Below are positions 35,180-44,540 of a DNA stretch of 64,000 bases, one piece after another. The notes beneath the pieces were generated by a model. The model did not search any database and was not told the origin of the DNA. It was given only the letters and a program-made list of their open reading frames with translations. Every line of letters begins with the position of its first letter. Position 1 is the stretch's first letter. Position numbers and translations under genes: made by a program. This stretch comes from CAVSRC01 sp963750065 (lineage in GTDB: Bacteria; Pseudomonadota; Alphaproteobacteria; Rhizobiales; Kaistiaceae): NCBI GenBank assembly GCA_963750065.1, contig CAVVPK010000042.1:1-64000 (forward strand). The letters run 5' to 3'.

Positions 35180-35711
35180 CCCGACGATCGTGACGCGGCG
35201 GCTCACCTTGCGCCCACTTCACGACGCCGATGCCGACGACATCGTGCGCGGCGTCGGCGATCCCGCCGTCGCCCGCATGCTGGCGCGCGTGCCCCTGCCC
35301 TATCGCCGCGCACATGCCGAGGACTTCATCGCCCATGCACAAAGGAGCGGGCATGCCGGCCGTAACCTGATCCTCGCGATCGTCGAGGATCGCAGGGCAA
35401 TCGGCATCATATCCATCGAGGATTTGCCGATACGCTGCGAGCTTGGCTACTGGCTGGCCCGCCGCGCCTGGGGCCGCGGCTTCGCCACCGAAGCCGGCGC
35501 GGCCATTCTCGCCTACGGCTTCGACCTCCCTGGCCTCGGGCTGATCCGCTCCGCAGTCGCTACCGAGAACCGTGCGTCTCTGCACGTCCAGCGGAAACTC
35601 GGCTTCGCCGTCATCGGGAGGGGGACGTGTCATTCGCTTGCGCGTGGGCGCGCCGTCCCGCATATCGACACGGTATTGACCCGTGCCCGTTTTCAGGCGC
35701 TCTTCAAATGA
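35163..35711 (+). CDS. GNAT-family N-acetyltransferase, second of a tandem pair
   Basis: 182 aa from the GTG at 35163, with GAGGG upstream and overlap with the preceding gene. Features are VTRRLTLRPLHDADADDIV, LGYWLARRAWGRGFATEAGAAIL and NRASLHVQRKLGF. It is related in pattern to the preceding protein but clearly diverged, suggesting an old duplication. The stop overlaps the obgE start by 4 bp (ATGA). Confidence 0.88.
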   Translation: MKPQLDPTIVTRRLTLRPLHDADADDIVRGVGDPAVARMLARVPLPYRRAHAEDFIAHAQRSGHAGRNLILAIVEDRRAIGIISIEDLPIRCELGYWLARRAWGRGFATEAGAAILAYGFDLPGLGLIRSAVATENRASLHVQRKLGFAVIGRGTCHSLARGRAVPHIDTVLTRARFQALFK

Positions 35712-36749
35712 AGTTCCTCGACCAGGCCAAGATCTATGTGCGCTCCGGCAACGGCGGCAATGGCAGCGTGCACTTCCGCCGCGAGAAGTTCATCGAGTTC
35801 GGCGGACCGGACGGCGGCGACGGCGGCAAGGGCGGCGACGTATGGGTCGAGACGGTCGAAAACCTCAACACGCTCATCGACTTCCGCTACCAGCAGCATT
35901 TCAAGGCAGCCGCCGGCACCCCCGGCAGGGGCCGCAACATGACCGGCGCCAACGGTGCCGACGCGGTGCTGAAAGTGCCGGTCGGCACCGAGATCCGCGA
36001 CGAAGACGATGAAGTGCTGATCGCCGACCTCGACGAGCCGGGAAAACGCGTACTCATCGCCCGCGGCGGTAACGGCGGCTTCGGCAACACCCATTTCAAG
36101 TCGTCGACCAATCGCGCGCCGCGCCGTGCCAATCCCGGCCAGGAAGGGGTCGAGCATGTGGCTGTGGCTGCGCCTCAAGCTGATCGCCGACGCCGGCCTT
36201 GTCGGCCTGCCCAATGCCGGCAAGTCCACCTTCCTGGCGACGGTCTCGGCGGCCAAGCCCAAGGTCGCCGACTATCCCTTCACCACGCTCAATCCGGCGC
36301 TCGGCGTCGTGCGCATCGACTCGCGCGAATTCGTGCTCGCCGATATCCCCGGCCTGATCGAAGGGGCGCATGAAGGCGCCGGCCTCGGCGACCGCTTCCT
36401 CGGCCATGTCGAGCGCTGCAGCGTGCTGCTCCATCTGGTCGACGGCACGGCGGAGGATCCGGTCGCCAACTACCATACGGTGCGCGAGGAACTGGCCGCC
36501 TATGGCGGCGGCCTGGAGGAGAAGCCGGAGGTGGTCGCCATCTCCAAGGCCGACGCGGTTTCCCCCGAGCGGATCGACGCGCTGAAGCGGGCCTTGAAGC
36601 GCGCCGCCGATACGACGCCACACATCGTCTCGGCGGCAAGCGGCGCCGGGGTCGACACGGTGCTGCGCGCGCTCGCCGGTGAGATCGCCGCCGCCAAGAC
36701 GCCGGCCGATACAGTGCCGGCCGAGCCGGAGGCGCCCTGGCGGCCATAG
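35708..36749 (+). pseudogene. obgE: GTPase ObgE/CgtA, with a single-base frameshift in this sequence
   Basis: The first frame (35708 to ~36157) encodes the glycine-rich Obg domain (MKFLDQAKIYVRSGNGGNGSV, FRREKF, GGDGGKGGDVW, ANPGQEG). The GTPase domain (LIADAGLVGLPNAGKSTF, DIPGLIEGAHEGAGLG, ISKAD) continues in another frame from 36159 to the stop at 36749. One extra base lies between 36152 and 36159 (in GAGCATGTGG). Joined, the product is about 346 aa, normal for alphaproteobacteria. Obg is essential for ribosome assembly and stringent control, so a sequencing error is more likely than true loss. Confidence 0.88.
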
Positions 36750-36817
36750 CCGCCCCGCCGTCTGTCGCTGTATAAGGGCGCCAACCGCGCGTCCGACGAA
36801 CACCGCAGCAACCCCCG

Positions 36818-37945
36818 ATGACCGCCCGCACCCCGGAAGCCTTTCACCGCATCGTCGTCAAGATCGGCTCGTCCTTGCTGGTCGACGACGGCAATGCCGG
36901 CCACGTGAAGACCGGCTGGCTGGAATCGCTGGCAGCCGATATCGGCCATCTGGTCAATGGCGGGCGCGAGGTGTTGGTTGTCTCCTCCGGCGCCATCGCG
37001 CTCGGCCGCGGCGTGCTCGGCCTGCCGCCGGGACCGCTCAAGCTGGAGGAGAGTCAGGCGGCGGCCGCCGTCGGCCAGATCGCGCTTGCCCGCGCCTGGA
37101 GCGAGACCCTCGGCCACGTCGGCATCACTGCCGGGCAGATTCTGCTGACGCTGGGCGACACCGAGGAACGCCGCCGCTATCTCAACGCCCGCTCGACCAT
37201 CGCCACCCTGCTCAAGCTGAGGGCCGTTCCGGTCATCAACGAGAACGATACGGTGGCCACCAACGAGATCCGCTACGGCGACAACGACCGGCTGGCAGCC
37301 CGCGTCGCCACCATGACCAGCGCCGACCTGCTGATCCTGCTCTCAGATGTCGACGGCCTCTACACCGCCTCTCCGGCCCTCGACGCGGAAGCCAAGCTGG
37401 TCGAGACGGTCGAGCGCATCACGCCCCGGATCGAGGCGATGGCCGGAGCGGCGGCCTCTGAGAACTCCCGCGGCGGCATGAAGACCAAGCTCGACGCCGG
37501 CAAGATCGCCACCGCCGGCGGCACCACCATGGTCATTGCCAGCGGCCGCGACCTGCATCCGCTCCGCGCCATTTCGGCCGCCGGACGCTGCACCTGGTTC
37601 CTCGCCGAAGGCAGCCCGCTGGCGGCGCGCAAGCGCTGGATTTCGGGACGGCTGGAAACCCACGGCGCACTGGTTGTCGACAAGGGCGCGGTCAAGGCGC
37701 TACGCGCCGGCAAGAGCCTGCTGCCGGCGGGCGTCAAGCGCATCGAGGGCCGCTTCCAGCGCGGCGATGCCGTCGACATCGTCGATCTCGACGGCAGCGA
37801 GGTCGGCCGCGGGCTGGTCGCCTATGACGCGACCGATGCCGAGCGCATTGCCGGGCGCAACAGCCACGAGATCGAGGCAATCCTCGGCTATGCCGGCCGC
37901 GCCGAAATGATCCACCGCGACGACATGACGCTCAGGGGCGACTGA
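36818..37945 (+). CDS. proB: Glutamate 5-kinase
   Basis: 375 aa, the full two-domain form: the amino-acid kinase domain (IVVKIGSSLLVD near residues 11-22, VSSGAIALGRG, NENDTVATNEIRYGDNDRL, SDVDGLYTASP) and a C-terminal PUA domain (GALVVDKGAVKALRAGKSLLPAGV). It catalyses ATP-dependent phosphorylation of glutamate, the first step of proline synthesis. It follows obgE by 68 bp. proA, its usual neighbour, is displaced by 4.1 kb. Confidence 0.96.
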   Translation: MTARTPEAFHRIVVKIGSSLLVDDGNAGHVKTGWLESLAADIGHLVNGGREVLVVSSGAIALGRGVLGLPPGPLKLEESQAAAAVGQIALARAWSETLGHVGITAGQILLTLGDTEERRRYLNARSTIATLLKLRAVPVINENDTVATNEIRYGDNDRLAARVATMTSADLLILLSDVDGLYTASPALDAEAKLVETVERITPRIEAMAGAAASENSRGGMKTKLDAGKIATAGGTTMVIASGRDLHPLRAISAAGRCTWFLAEGSPLAARKRWISGRLETHGALVVDKGAVKALRAGKSLLPAGVKRIEGRFQRGDAVDIVDLDGSEVGRGLVAYDATDAERIAGRNSHEIEAILGYAGRAEMIHRDDMTLRGD

Positions 37946-37954
37946 CGGTCCGGC

Positions 37955-38881
37955 CTATTGCGGGCCGGGCGAGACCTGCGGCACCGCCGGCTCGGCCACG
38001 ATCTGCTCGCGGAAGAAGATGTAGAGCCCGGCCGCGACGATGATCGCGGCACCGGCAATCACATGCCAGCTCGGCACTTCGCCGAAGACGAAATAGCCGA
38101 ACAGCGCCGCCCAGATGATCATCGTGTACTGGTAGGGCACCACCACCGAGGCCGGCGCCAGCCTGAGCGAGCGGTTGACGGCGACGATCGCCACCAGCGC
38201 GGTCACGCCCAGCATAGCGAGCATCGGAATGTCGTGGGTATGGGCGAACGCCCGCCAGCCGAACGGCGCCAACGCCGCACCGGCGATCAGCGTCCCCAGC
38301 ATCTGCCAGGCGGCCAGCGTCACGTCCGGGGTCTCCCGCAGGCGCCGGGTGACGACGAGAAAGAGGGCGTAGAGGATGCTGCCGGCGAAGGCGATGAGTG
38401 TGTGGTAGTTGAACGCGCTGGACGAGGGCTTGAGCGCGATGAGCACGCCGAGAAAACCCACCGCCACTGCCGACCAACGGCGCCAGCCGATCCGCTCCTT
38501 GAGGAAGAACGCGGCCAGCACGGTCACATAGATCGGTCCGGCGAGGTAGTAGGTGATGGTGTCGGCGAGCGCCAGGCCGGACACGGCCCAATAGAACAGC
38601 AGCACTTCGGCGGTTGCGAAGACCACCCGGAGCACGTGCAGCCACGGCCGCTCGACTGCGAACAGCGAACGGATGCCGCCACGCAGAATGAAGGGGCTGA
38701 TGACCAGCACCGAGGCGATGCTGCGCATGAGCAGCATCTGGCCGGGCGCGTACGTCCCCGTCATCCATTTGGCGAGCGCGTCATTGGCTGAGAACAGCAC
38801 GAAACCGAACAGCATCAGGCCGATGCCGGCCGGAATGTTCTGCCTGTCGTCGATGGAGGAAGGACCGGCGAGGGAGGTCAT
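37955..38881 (-). CDS. DMT-superfamily transporter with two EamA domains
   Basis: 308 aa with ten hydrophobic segments in two EamA repeats; the first starts at IGLMLFGFVLFSANDALAKWM. It is a cytoplasmic-membrane exporter of small metabolites, substrate unknown. It is convergent with proB (9 bp between stops) and part of the insertion that separates proB from proA. Confidence 0.88.
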   Translation of the reverse strand: MTSLAGPSSIDDRQNIPAGIGLMLFGFVLFSANDALAKWMTGTYAPGQMLLMRSIASVLVISPFILRGGIRSLFAVERPWLHVLRVVFATAEVLLFYWAVSGLALADTITYYLAGPIYVTVLAAFFLKERIGWRRWSAVAVGFLGVLIALKPSSSAFNYHTLIAFAGSILYALFLVVTRRLRETPDVTLAAWQMLGTLIAGAALAPFGWRAFAHTHDIPMLAMLGVTALVAIVAVNRSLRLAPASVVVPYQYTMIIWAALFGYFVFGEVPSWHVIAGAAIIVAAGLYIFFREQIVAEPAVPQVSPGPQ

Positions 38882-38952
38882 GAATTTGCCGCCTGAAACG
38901 AAGAGCGGTCATCGCTCCGCCTCGCGCACAAGTCCAGCGGAATCGGAGTGCC

Positions 38953-39534
38953 TCAGCGCCCGGTGTAGCGCAGGCCGTCCATGATGATGCGCAGCACCGG
39001 GCGAACGCGCTCCTGCCAGTCGCCCTCGCCGGCAAACACCCAGGTGCTCGCCGCCACCGCCAGCAGCACGTCCTCCGCCTTGACGTCGCCACGCACCTTG
39101 CCGCTGCGCACGGCAGCGGACAGCAGCGGCTTGACGGCCTCCTGCATCCGTTGGCGCGAATAGGCGCTGGCCTCCGCGCCCAATTCGAACACCGAGCGCA
39201 CCGCTTCCGCCAGGCCGCGCTTGGTTGCAATCAGCCCGGCATAGCGGGTCAGCCAGGTTTCCAGAGCCCGGTCGGCCGGCATCTCTTTGAGCAGCGCCGG
39301 TGCCGCTTCGGCAAGCCTGTCCACCTCGTCGCGGTATATGGCTTCGACCAGCGCATCCCGAGTCGGGAAGTGGCGGTAGAGCGTGCCGATGCCGACGCCG
39401 GCCTCCGCGGCAATCGCCGACAGGGTCACCTCATCCCGGGAAGAGGTGAACAACTTCAAGGCAGTAGCCAGAAGGCGCTCGCGGTTGCGACGGGCGTCGG
39501 CGCGCGGACCACGCGATTTCTGCGATTTGGCCAA
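38953..39534 (-). CDS. TetR-family transcriptional regulator
   Basis: 193 aa. The N-terminal helix-turn-helix reads LSAIAAEAGVGIGTLYRHFPTRDALVEAIY (~36-65). The C-terminal part is a TetR C33-like ligand domain (SAAVRSGKVRGDVKAEDVLL). It is divergent from the SDR gene at 39672, and the shared 137-bp region holds two inverted repeats, so it very probably represses itself and that gene. Confidence 0.92.
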   Translation of the reverse strand: MAKSQKSRGPRADARRNRERLLATALKLFTSSRDEVTLSAIAAEAGVGIGTLYRHFPTRDALVEAIYRDEVDRLAEAAPALLKEMPADRALETWLTRYAGLIATKRGLAEAVRSVFELGAEASAYSRQRMQEAVKPLLSAAVRSGKVRGDVKAEDVLLAVAASTWVFAGEGDWQERVRPVLRIIMDGLRYTGR

Positions 39535-39551
39535 GCTGCTCCCCTTGTAAA

Positions 39552-39599
39552 ACGGAGGACCCTCCGTATATGGATTGCCTTAGCGGAGCCTCCTCCGCT
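39552..39599. promoter_or_regulatory. Two TetR-type operator-like palindromes
   Basis: ACGGAGG-AC-CCTCCGT (39552-39567) is a perfect 7+7 palindrome, and AGCGGAG-CCTC-CTCCGCT (39582-39599) is a second 7+7 palindrome sharing the CGGAG core. They lie just upstream of the TetR start at 39534 and before the divergent SDR gene. Confidence 0.65.
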
Positions 39600-39671
39600 T
39601 CCCCCCGAATATATGCCCGCCGGGGACCGATGCCATGCCGGTCCCTGCGCGTTCCACAAGGACCCTGCATC

Positions 39672-40634
39672 ATGAGCAAGACATTCGGTTCTGAGTCCAC
39701 CACTGACGAGGTCCTGGAAGGCACCGACCTCACCGGCAAACGCATCCTCGTCACTGGCGTTTCTGCCGGCCTGGGCGTGGAAACCGCCCGCACACTGGTC
39801 GCCCACGGCGCCACCGTCGTCGGCGCCGCCCGCGATCTCGACAAGGCCCGCCGCGCCACGGCGGCCGTCCGTGAGCTGGCTAAGCAGACCGGTGGCTTCG
39901 AGTTGATCGAACTCGATCTCGCCTCGCTCGCCAGCGTCCGCGCCGCCGCCGACGCACTCAACGCCGCCGGCAAGCCCTTCGACGTCGTCATCGCCAATGC
40001 CGGCGTCATGATGCCACCCAAAGGCCAGACCGCCGACGGCTTCGAGACCCAGTTCGGCACCAATCATCTCGGCCACTTCGTCTTCGTCAACCGCATCGCC
40101 GGGTTGATCAAGCCGGGCGGGCGGCTGGTGATCCTGTCATCGGCCGGCCATCGCTACGCGGACGTCGATCTCGACGACCCCAATTTCGAGCGAACGCCCT
40201 ACGACCCCGGCATCGGCTACGGCCGCTCCAAGACGGCCAACGTGCTCTTCGCCATCGAGTTCGACCGCCGCCACAAGGCCGACGGCATCCGCGCCGTGGC
40301 CGTCCACCCGGGCGGCATCCAGACCGAGCTCGGGCGCCACATGACGCCCGAGTTGATGCAGGCGATGGTCGACCGGATCAATCGCAGCACGCCGCCGGGC
40401 GCGCCCGCCTTCCAGTGGAAGTCGATTCCCCAGGGCGCCGCCACGTCGGTCTGGGCTGCGGCCGTTGCGCCGGCCGATCTGGTCGGCGGCAAATATTGCG
40501 AGGACTGCCATGTGGCGGAATTGACGACGGAATCGGCGGTGCGCACCGGCGTCCGCGCCTATGCACTCGATGCCGAGCGCGCCAAGGCGCTGTGGGCGAA
40601 GAGCGAAGAGATGGTCGGCGAGCGATTCGCGTAA
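39672..40634 (+). CDS. SDR-family oxidoreductase (retinol-dehydrogenase/WWOX-like)
   Basis: 320 aa from the ATG at 39672. The cofactor motif is GVSAGLGVETA (residues ~30-40), NAG is in IANAGVM, and the catalytic YxxxK is in GYGRSKTAN, with the serine in ILSSAGH. FGTNHLGHF and HPGGIQTELGRH are typical of this NAD(P)H-dependent class. It is divergent from, and probably controlled by, the TetR regulator; the substrate is likely a xenobiotic or carbonyl compound (inference). Confidence 0.9.
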   Translation: MSKTFGSESTTDEVLEGTDLTGKRILVTGVSAGLGVETARTLVAHGATVVGAARDLDKARRATAAVRELAKQTGGFELIELDLASLASVRAAADALNAAGKPFDVVIANAGVMMPPKGQTADGFETQFGTNHLGHFVFVNRIAGLIKPGGRLVILSSAGHRYADVDLDDPNFERTPYDPGIGYGRSKTANVLFAIEFDRRHKADGIRAVAVHPGGIQTELGRHMTPELMQAMVDRINRSTPPGAPAFQWKSIPQGAATSVWAAAVAPADLVGGKYCEDCHVAELTTESAVRTGVRAYALDAERAKALWAKSEEMVGERFA

Positions 40635-40824
40635 GCCAACGCCGGCCAGGCCGTTGCCGGGGAAAGTGCCTCTCCTCCGGCAACGGCTTGCGGACCGTGA
40701 CTTCGTGCTCGCCTGGACCCGCCCCCGCATCAGGGGCGCCCTGTCCTTCCGCGGTGTTGGCCCGCTTTCTGCGCCCATATGTCCCCCGTGCCAAACCCCG
40801 CCGCAACGGCTACACTGTTGCCCC

Positions 40825-41958
40825 ATGCGCCTGGTCACGCCGGTCGAACGCGTTCTCATTGCCCTCGGGCCCAGCCGCAACATCGTACTTCTTGAACCGG
40901 ATGAACCCGTTTCGGTGGCCGCGACCATGGCCCAGGTCATGGCGTGGGTCGACGCGTGGCCGCGCTTTGGTGTGGTCTTCCATGACTTCGGCCCCTGGTA
41001 TCGCGCCCAACAGGCAAGCGTCGACCTGGTGCGGCATGTCGTAACCGTCGATGCTGGCGACGCTTCCCGCGAGACCCTCCTCGTCGCAGCGCTGACCGGT
41101 ACCCTCAACCCGGATATCCCGCCGTGGCAGGTCGTTCTTGCCAATCCGGCAGACGGCGACGGTCGCGGCCCGTGCCGGATCATCGTGCATTTCGATCATC
41201 TCATCGCCGACGGCGTGCGCTTCGTGAACCTTCTCGCGGCCTGCCGCAGTCACGACCGCCCGGCAGCCGCGTTTGCCGCAGCGGCGAAACGGGTCCGGCG
41301 GTTGTCGCTCGGCGCGTTCCTGGGAGCGCCGCGCGATTCGCGCGTTATCGTGCCGGACGTGGCGCTCCTAACCACCGAAGTCCGCTGCGAACAGGCGAAC
41401 GAGGGAGGCGCCGCCCGACCGACGCGGCGGCTCACGCGGGCGATCACCTGCGCGGTGGAGCAGGTCGTCGACGGTCGTCGCCTCAATCGCCGCTGCGCCG
41501 CGGTAGCCATGATCGGGCGGCGGACGAGTGAAGCCAACTCCGTCACCGCCGTCGAGATCGACTCGGCGGCGGACGGCGATTCGCCGCCCAGGCAGTCGCC
41601 GGCGAGCGCGCTGCTCGGCCTGCTGGCGCGGCAGCGCTGGTTCATGCAGACGGGACAGACCTTCCTGGCGGTCTTGCCCGCGAAGCTGGCCCGTTGGCTC
41701 AGCGCGCGGATGGTGACGCGATGGGACGGGCTTCTCACCCTGGTGCCCTTCGGCCGGCGGCCGCTGCATTTTGCCGGCCGCGAAATCGCCGAGATCTGGT
41801 GCCTTACGGTTCCGGTGGTCCCGGTGCCGCTACTCCTCGTCGCCGCCGCCTACCGCAGCCGCTTCCACCTGACGGCAGTGACGGCGTACCCGTGGCACGG
41901 CAAGGCGAAAGCTCTCGCCGCAGCACTGGCCGATGAATTGAACCGCCCGGCCTCCTAG
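40825..41958 (+). CDS. CoA-dependent acyltransferase-like protein (WS/DGAT-like, HxxxDG)
   Basis: 377 aa from the ATG at 40825; upstream in-frame codons overlap the SDR gene end and lack a ribosome site. The condensation-type motif is HFDHLIADG (HxxxDG, H125-G130), with a histidine at 122. The second half contains GLLTLVPFGRRPLHFAGREI, where WS/DGAT proteins carry their NVPGP-like segment. This suggests a wax-ester/diacylglycerol acyltransferase relative. The motif is the less complete form (HFxH rather than HHxxxDG), so activity is uncertain. Confidence 0.6.
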   Translation: MRLVTPVERVLIALGPSRNIVLLEPDEPVSVAATMAQVMAWVDAWPRFGVVFHDFGPWYRAQQASVDLVRHVVTVDAGDASRETLLVAALTGTLNPDIPPWQVVLANPADGDGRGPCRIIVHFDHLIADGVRFVNLLAACRSHDRPAAAFAAAAKRVRRLSLGAFLGAPRDSRVIVPDVALLTTEVRCEQANEGGAARPTRRLTRAITCAVEQVVDGRRLNRRCAAVAMIGRRTSEANSVTAVEIDSAADGDSPPRQSPASALLGLLARQRWFMQTGQTFLAVLPAKLARWLSARMVTRWDGLLTLVPFGRRPLHFAGREIAEIWCLTVPVVPVPLLLVAAAYRSRFHLTAVTAYPWHGKAKALAAALADELNRPAS

Positions 41959-42062
41959 AGACGTGGCCAGCCCGGCCACTTCCAGGTTGCACGGTGTCAG
42001 GCCCCCGTGCCAAACACGCGCTGCCCGGCTACAATGACCGCGGAAAATTCAGGTGTTGTGTC

Positions 42063-43361
42063 ATGAGCATCGCGGAAATCGCCGAAAAGCCGGCGAACCA
42101 AATCGGCGTCGCCGAGACCATGTCGGAGATCGGGCACCGTGCCCGCGCCGCTGCGCGCACACTGGCGCTCGCCTCGACCGAGACCAAGAACCGTGCGCTC
42201 ACCGCCGCAGCCGGTGCGTTGCGTGAACACGCCGCCACGATCCTGGCCGAGAACGCTCACGACGTCGCCGACATGACGAAGAACGGCGGCAGCGCCGCCT
42301 TCATCGATCGGCTGACGCTCAACGACACGCGCATCGAAGCCATGGCCAAGGGGATCGAGGCAATCGCCGCACTGCCCGACCCGGTCGGCGGCGTCACCGC
42401 CGCATGGGACCGGCCGAACGGGCTCCATATCGAGCGCGTGCGTACGCCGCTCGGCGTCATCGGCATCATCTTCGAGAGCCGCCCCAACGTCACCGCCGAT
42501 GCCGGGGCGCTCTGCCTCAAGGCAGGCAATGCCGCGATCCTGCGCGGCGGCTCGGATTCGTTCCGCTCCTCGACCGCGATCCACCGCTGCCTCGTCGCAG
42601 GCCTTGAAGAGGCCGGCCTGCCGGCCGACGCCATCCAGATCGTTCCTACCCGCGACCGTGCCGCGGTCGGCCAGATGCTCGCCGGACTCGACGGCAATCT
42701 CGACGTCATCGTGCCGCGCGGCGGCAAGGGCCTGGTGGCGCGCGTGCAGAAGGAAGCCCGCGTGCCGGTCTTCGCCCATCTCGAAGGCATCGTCCACGTC
42801 TATGTCCATGCGAGCGCCGATCTGGAGATGGCCGAAACGCTGCTGGTCAACGCCAAGATGCGCCGGGTGAGCATCTGCGGCGCCGCCGAGACCCTGCTGG
42901 TCGACAAGGCGGTCGCCGCCACACATCTGAAGCCGCTGGTCGTCGCCCTGCAAAAGGCCGGCTGCACCATCCGCGGCGATGCGGCGACTGAGGCCGCCGT
43001 CGCCGACGTGACGCCAGCGACCGAGGCGGACTGGACGACGGAATATCTCGACGCGGTGATTTCGGTGAAGGTGGTCGACGGGCTCGACGCGGCCATCGAC
43101 CACATCGAGCGCTACGGCTCGCACCACACCGACCTCATCGTCACTGACGACCAAGCCGCCGCCGACCGCTTCATGACCGAGGTCGATTCGGCGATCGTGC
43201 TGCATAACGCTTCGACCCAGTTCGCCGACGGCGGCGAGTTCGGCATGGGTGCCGAGATCGGCATCGCCACCGGCCGCATGCACGCCCGCGGCCCGGTTGG
43301 CGTCGAGCAACTGACCAGCTTCAAATATCGCGTGCGCGGCTCCGGTCAGGTAAGGCCTTGA
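42063..43361 (+). CDS. proA: Gamma-glutamyl phosphate reductase
   Basis: 432 aa from the ATG at 42063. Diagnostic segments are VRTPLGVIGIIFESRPNVTADAGALCLKAGNAAILRGG and the catalytic cysteine in RRVSICGAAETLL. The C-terminal EFGMGAEIGIATGRMHARGPVG is also typical. It reduces glutamyl-5-phosphate to the semialdehyde, the second proline-synthesis step after ProB. It overlaps nadD by 4 bp (TTGA). Confidence 0.96.
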   Translation: MSIAEIAEKPANQIGVAETMSEIGHRARAAARTLALASTETKNRALTAAAGALREHAATILAENAHDVADMTKNGGSAAFIDRLTLNDTRIEAMAKGIEAIAALPDPVGGVTAAWDRPNGLHIERVRTPLGVIGIIFESRPNVTADAGALCLKAGNAAILRGGSDSFRSSTAIHRCLVAGLEEAGLPADAIQIVPTRDRAAVGQMLAGLDGNLDVIVPRGGKGLVARVQKEARVPVFAHLEGIVHVYVHASADLEMAETLLVNAKMRRVSICGAAETLLVDKAVAATHLKPLVVALQKAGCTIRGDAATEAAVADVTPATEADWTTEYLDAVISVKVVDGLDAAIDHIERYGSHHTDLIVTDDQAAADRFMTEVDSAIVLHNASTQFADGGEFGMGAEIGIATGRMHARGPVGVEQLTSFKYRVRGSGQVRP

Positions 43362-44017
43362 GCACCCGCACCGCTGCGGCCCCCTACCCGGCCCCGGTCG
43401 TTCGCCTGCCGCCTCTGGCGCCGGGCATGCGCATCGGCCTGTTTGGCGGCTCCTTCGACCCCGCCCATGACGGCCACCTGCGCGTGAGCCTCGAGGCGCT
43501 CAAGCGCCTCGGCCTCGATCAGGTCTGGTGGCTGGTCTCGCCGCAGAACCCGCTGAAGCCGGACGCCCCGTCCAGCGATCTCGCCCGGCGGATCGCCGCG
43601 GCGGAAGCGGTCGCCCGCCATCCGCGCATAAGGGTGACCGGCATCGAGGCCGAGTTCGGCACCACCTATTCGGCCGAGACGCTCGCCTGCCTGCTGCCGC
43701 GGCTGACCGGAATCGCCCCCGTCTGGATGATGGGCGCCGACAATCTCGCCAGTTTCCACCGCTGGCGCGACTGGCAGCGCATCGCCGCCAGCCTGCCGAT
43801 CGCCGTCTTCAACCGCCCGGGTGAGGCTTTTCGCGCCCTCGCCTCGCCGGCGGCCAAGGCCTTGGCCCGCTTCCGCCTCGACGCCGCCGACGCACTCGCC
43901 CTTGCCGCAACCCCGCCGCCGGCCTGGGTTTTCCTGCCCTCGCCACACATCGACATATCCTCCACCGCGCTCCGCAGCCGCTCGCCTGGCCCGGTCCTTG
44001 CGTCGTCTACGTCTTGA
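43358..44017 (+). CDS. nadD: Nicotinate-nucleotide adenylyltransferase
   Basis: 219 aa from a TTG start at 43358 that overlaps the proA stop; an internal ATG at 43427 (MRIGLFGGSFDP) is an alternative. The nucleotidyltransferase motif is GGSFDPAHDGH (30-40) and the C-terminal ISSTALR is present. It makes deamido-NAD. The gene order proA-nadD-rsfS-rlmH is conserved in this class. Confidence 0.94.
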   Translation: MSTRTAAAPYPAPVVRLPPLAPGMRIGLFGGSFDPAHDGHLRVSLEALKRLGLDQVWWLVSPQNPLKPDAPSSDLARRIAAAEAVARHPRIRVTGIEAEFGTTYSAETLACLLPRLTGIAPVWMMGADNLASFHRWRDWQRIAASLPIAVFNRPGEAFRALASPAAKALARFRLDAADALALAATPPPAWVFLPSPHIDISSTALRSRSPGPVLASSTS

Positions 44018-44508
44018 AAGCGTCACCGTTGGACGCTTATCTTGGGCTTGCGCCTGATTTGCTTTTGGCGCTGAAGGAGAGGGAAACGAAACTGACAAGC
44101 GCAGTTCGTAGTGAGGTGACGGACAATCGTGCACCTCGACTTGCGGCCGAACGCCGTGAACTCGCAGCGGCGGCCGCCATCAAACTGGTCCGGCAAAGTC
44201 TTGAAGATTCCAAGGCCGAGGACATCATCCCCATCGACATCACCGGAAAATCGCCCGTCGCCGACTGGATGGTCGTTGCCTCCGGCCGCTCGCAGCGCCA
44301 TGTCGGCGCCATCGCCGAGCGTCTGGTGCGTGAGCTGAAAGCGGCCGGCGGCAGCGGTATCCGCGTCTCCGGCGAACGCCAGTGCGACTGGGTTCTGATC
44401 GACGCCGGCGATGTCATCGTGCATATCTTCCATCCGGAAGTACGCACTTTTTACAATATCGAGAAGATGTGGCTGGCCGATCGCCCGACCGACCCGGTCC
44501 TCGTCTGA
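44014..44508 (+). CDS. rsfS: Ribosomal silencing factor RsfS
   Basis: 164 aa from a TTG start at 44014 overlapping the nadD stop. The core RsfS domain (DUF143) occupies residues ~55-160: LEDSKAEDIIPIDITGKSPVADWMVVASGRS and DWVLIDAGDVIVHIFHPEVRTFYNIEKMW. It binds L14 and blocks subunit joining in starvation. The first ~50 residues are not part of the family and their coding is AT-richer, so the true start could be further downstream, although no good in-frame start with a ribosome site is seen. Confidence 0.93.
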   Translation: MKASPLDAYLGLAPDLLLALKERETKLTSAVRSEVTDNRAPRLAAERRELAAAAAIKLVRQSLEDSKAEDIIPIDITGKSPVADWMVVASGRSQRHVGAIAERLVRELKAAGGSGIRVSGERQCDWVLIDAGDVIVHIFHPEVRTFYNIEKMWLADRPTDPVLV

Positions 44509-44540
44509 CCCGCCGCAGGCGCTGAACGGCGCCGCGCCCG

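Noticed and set aside
36126..36749. A separate small GTPase gene starting at 36126
   Set aside because: It is the continuation of obgE after a one-base frameshift, not an independent gene; the Obg domain lies directly upstream.
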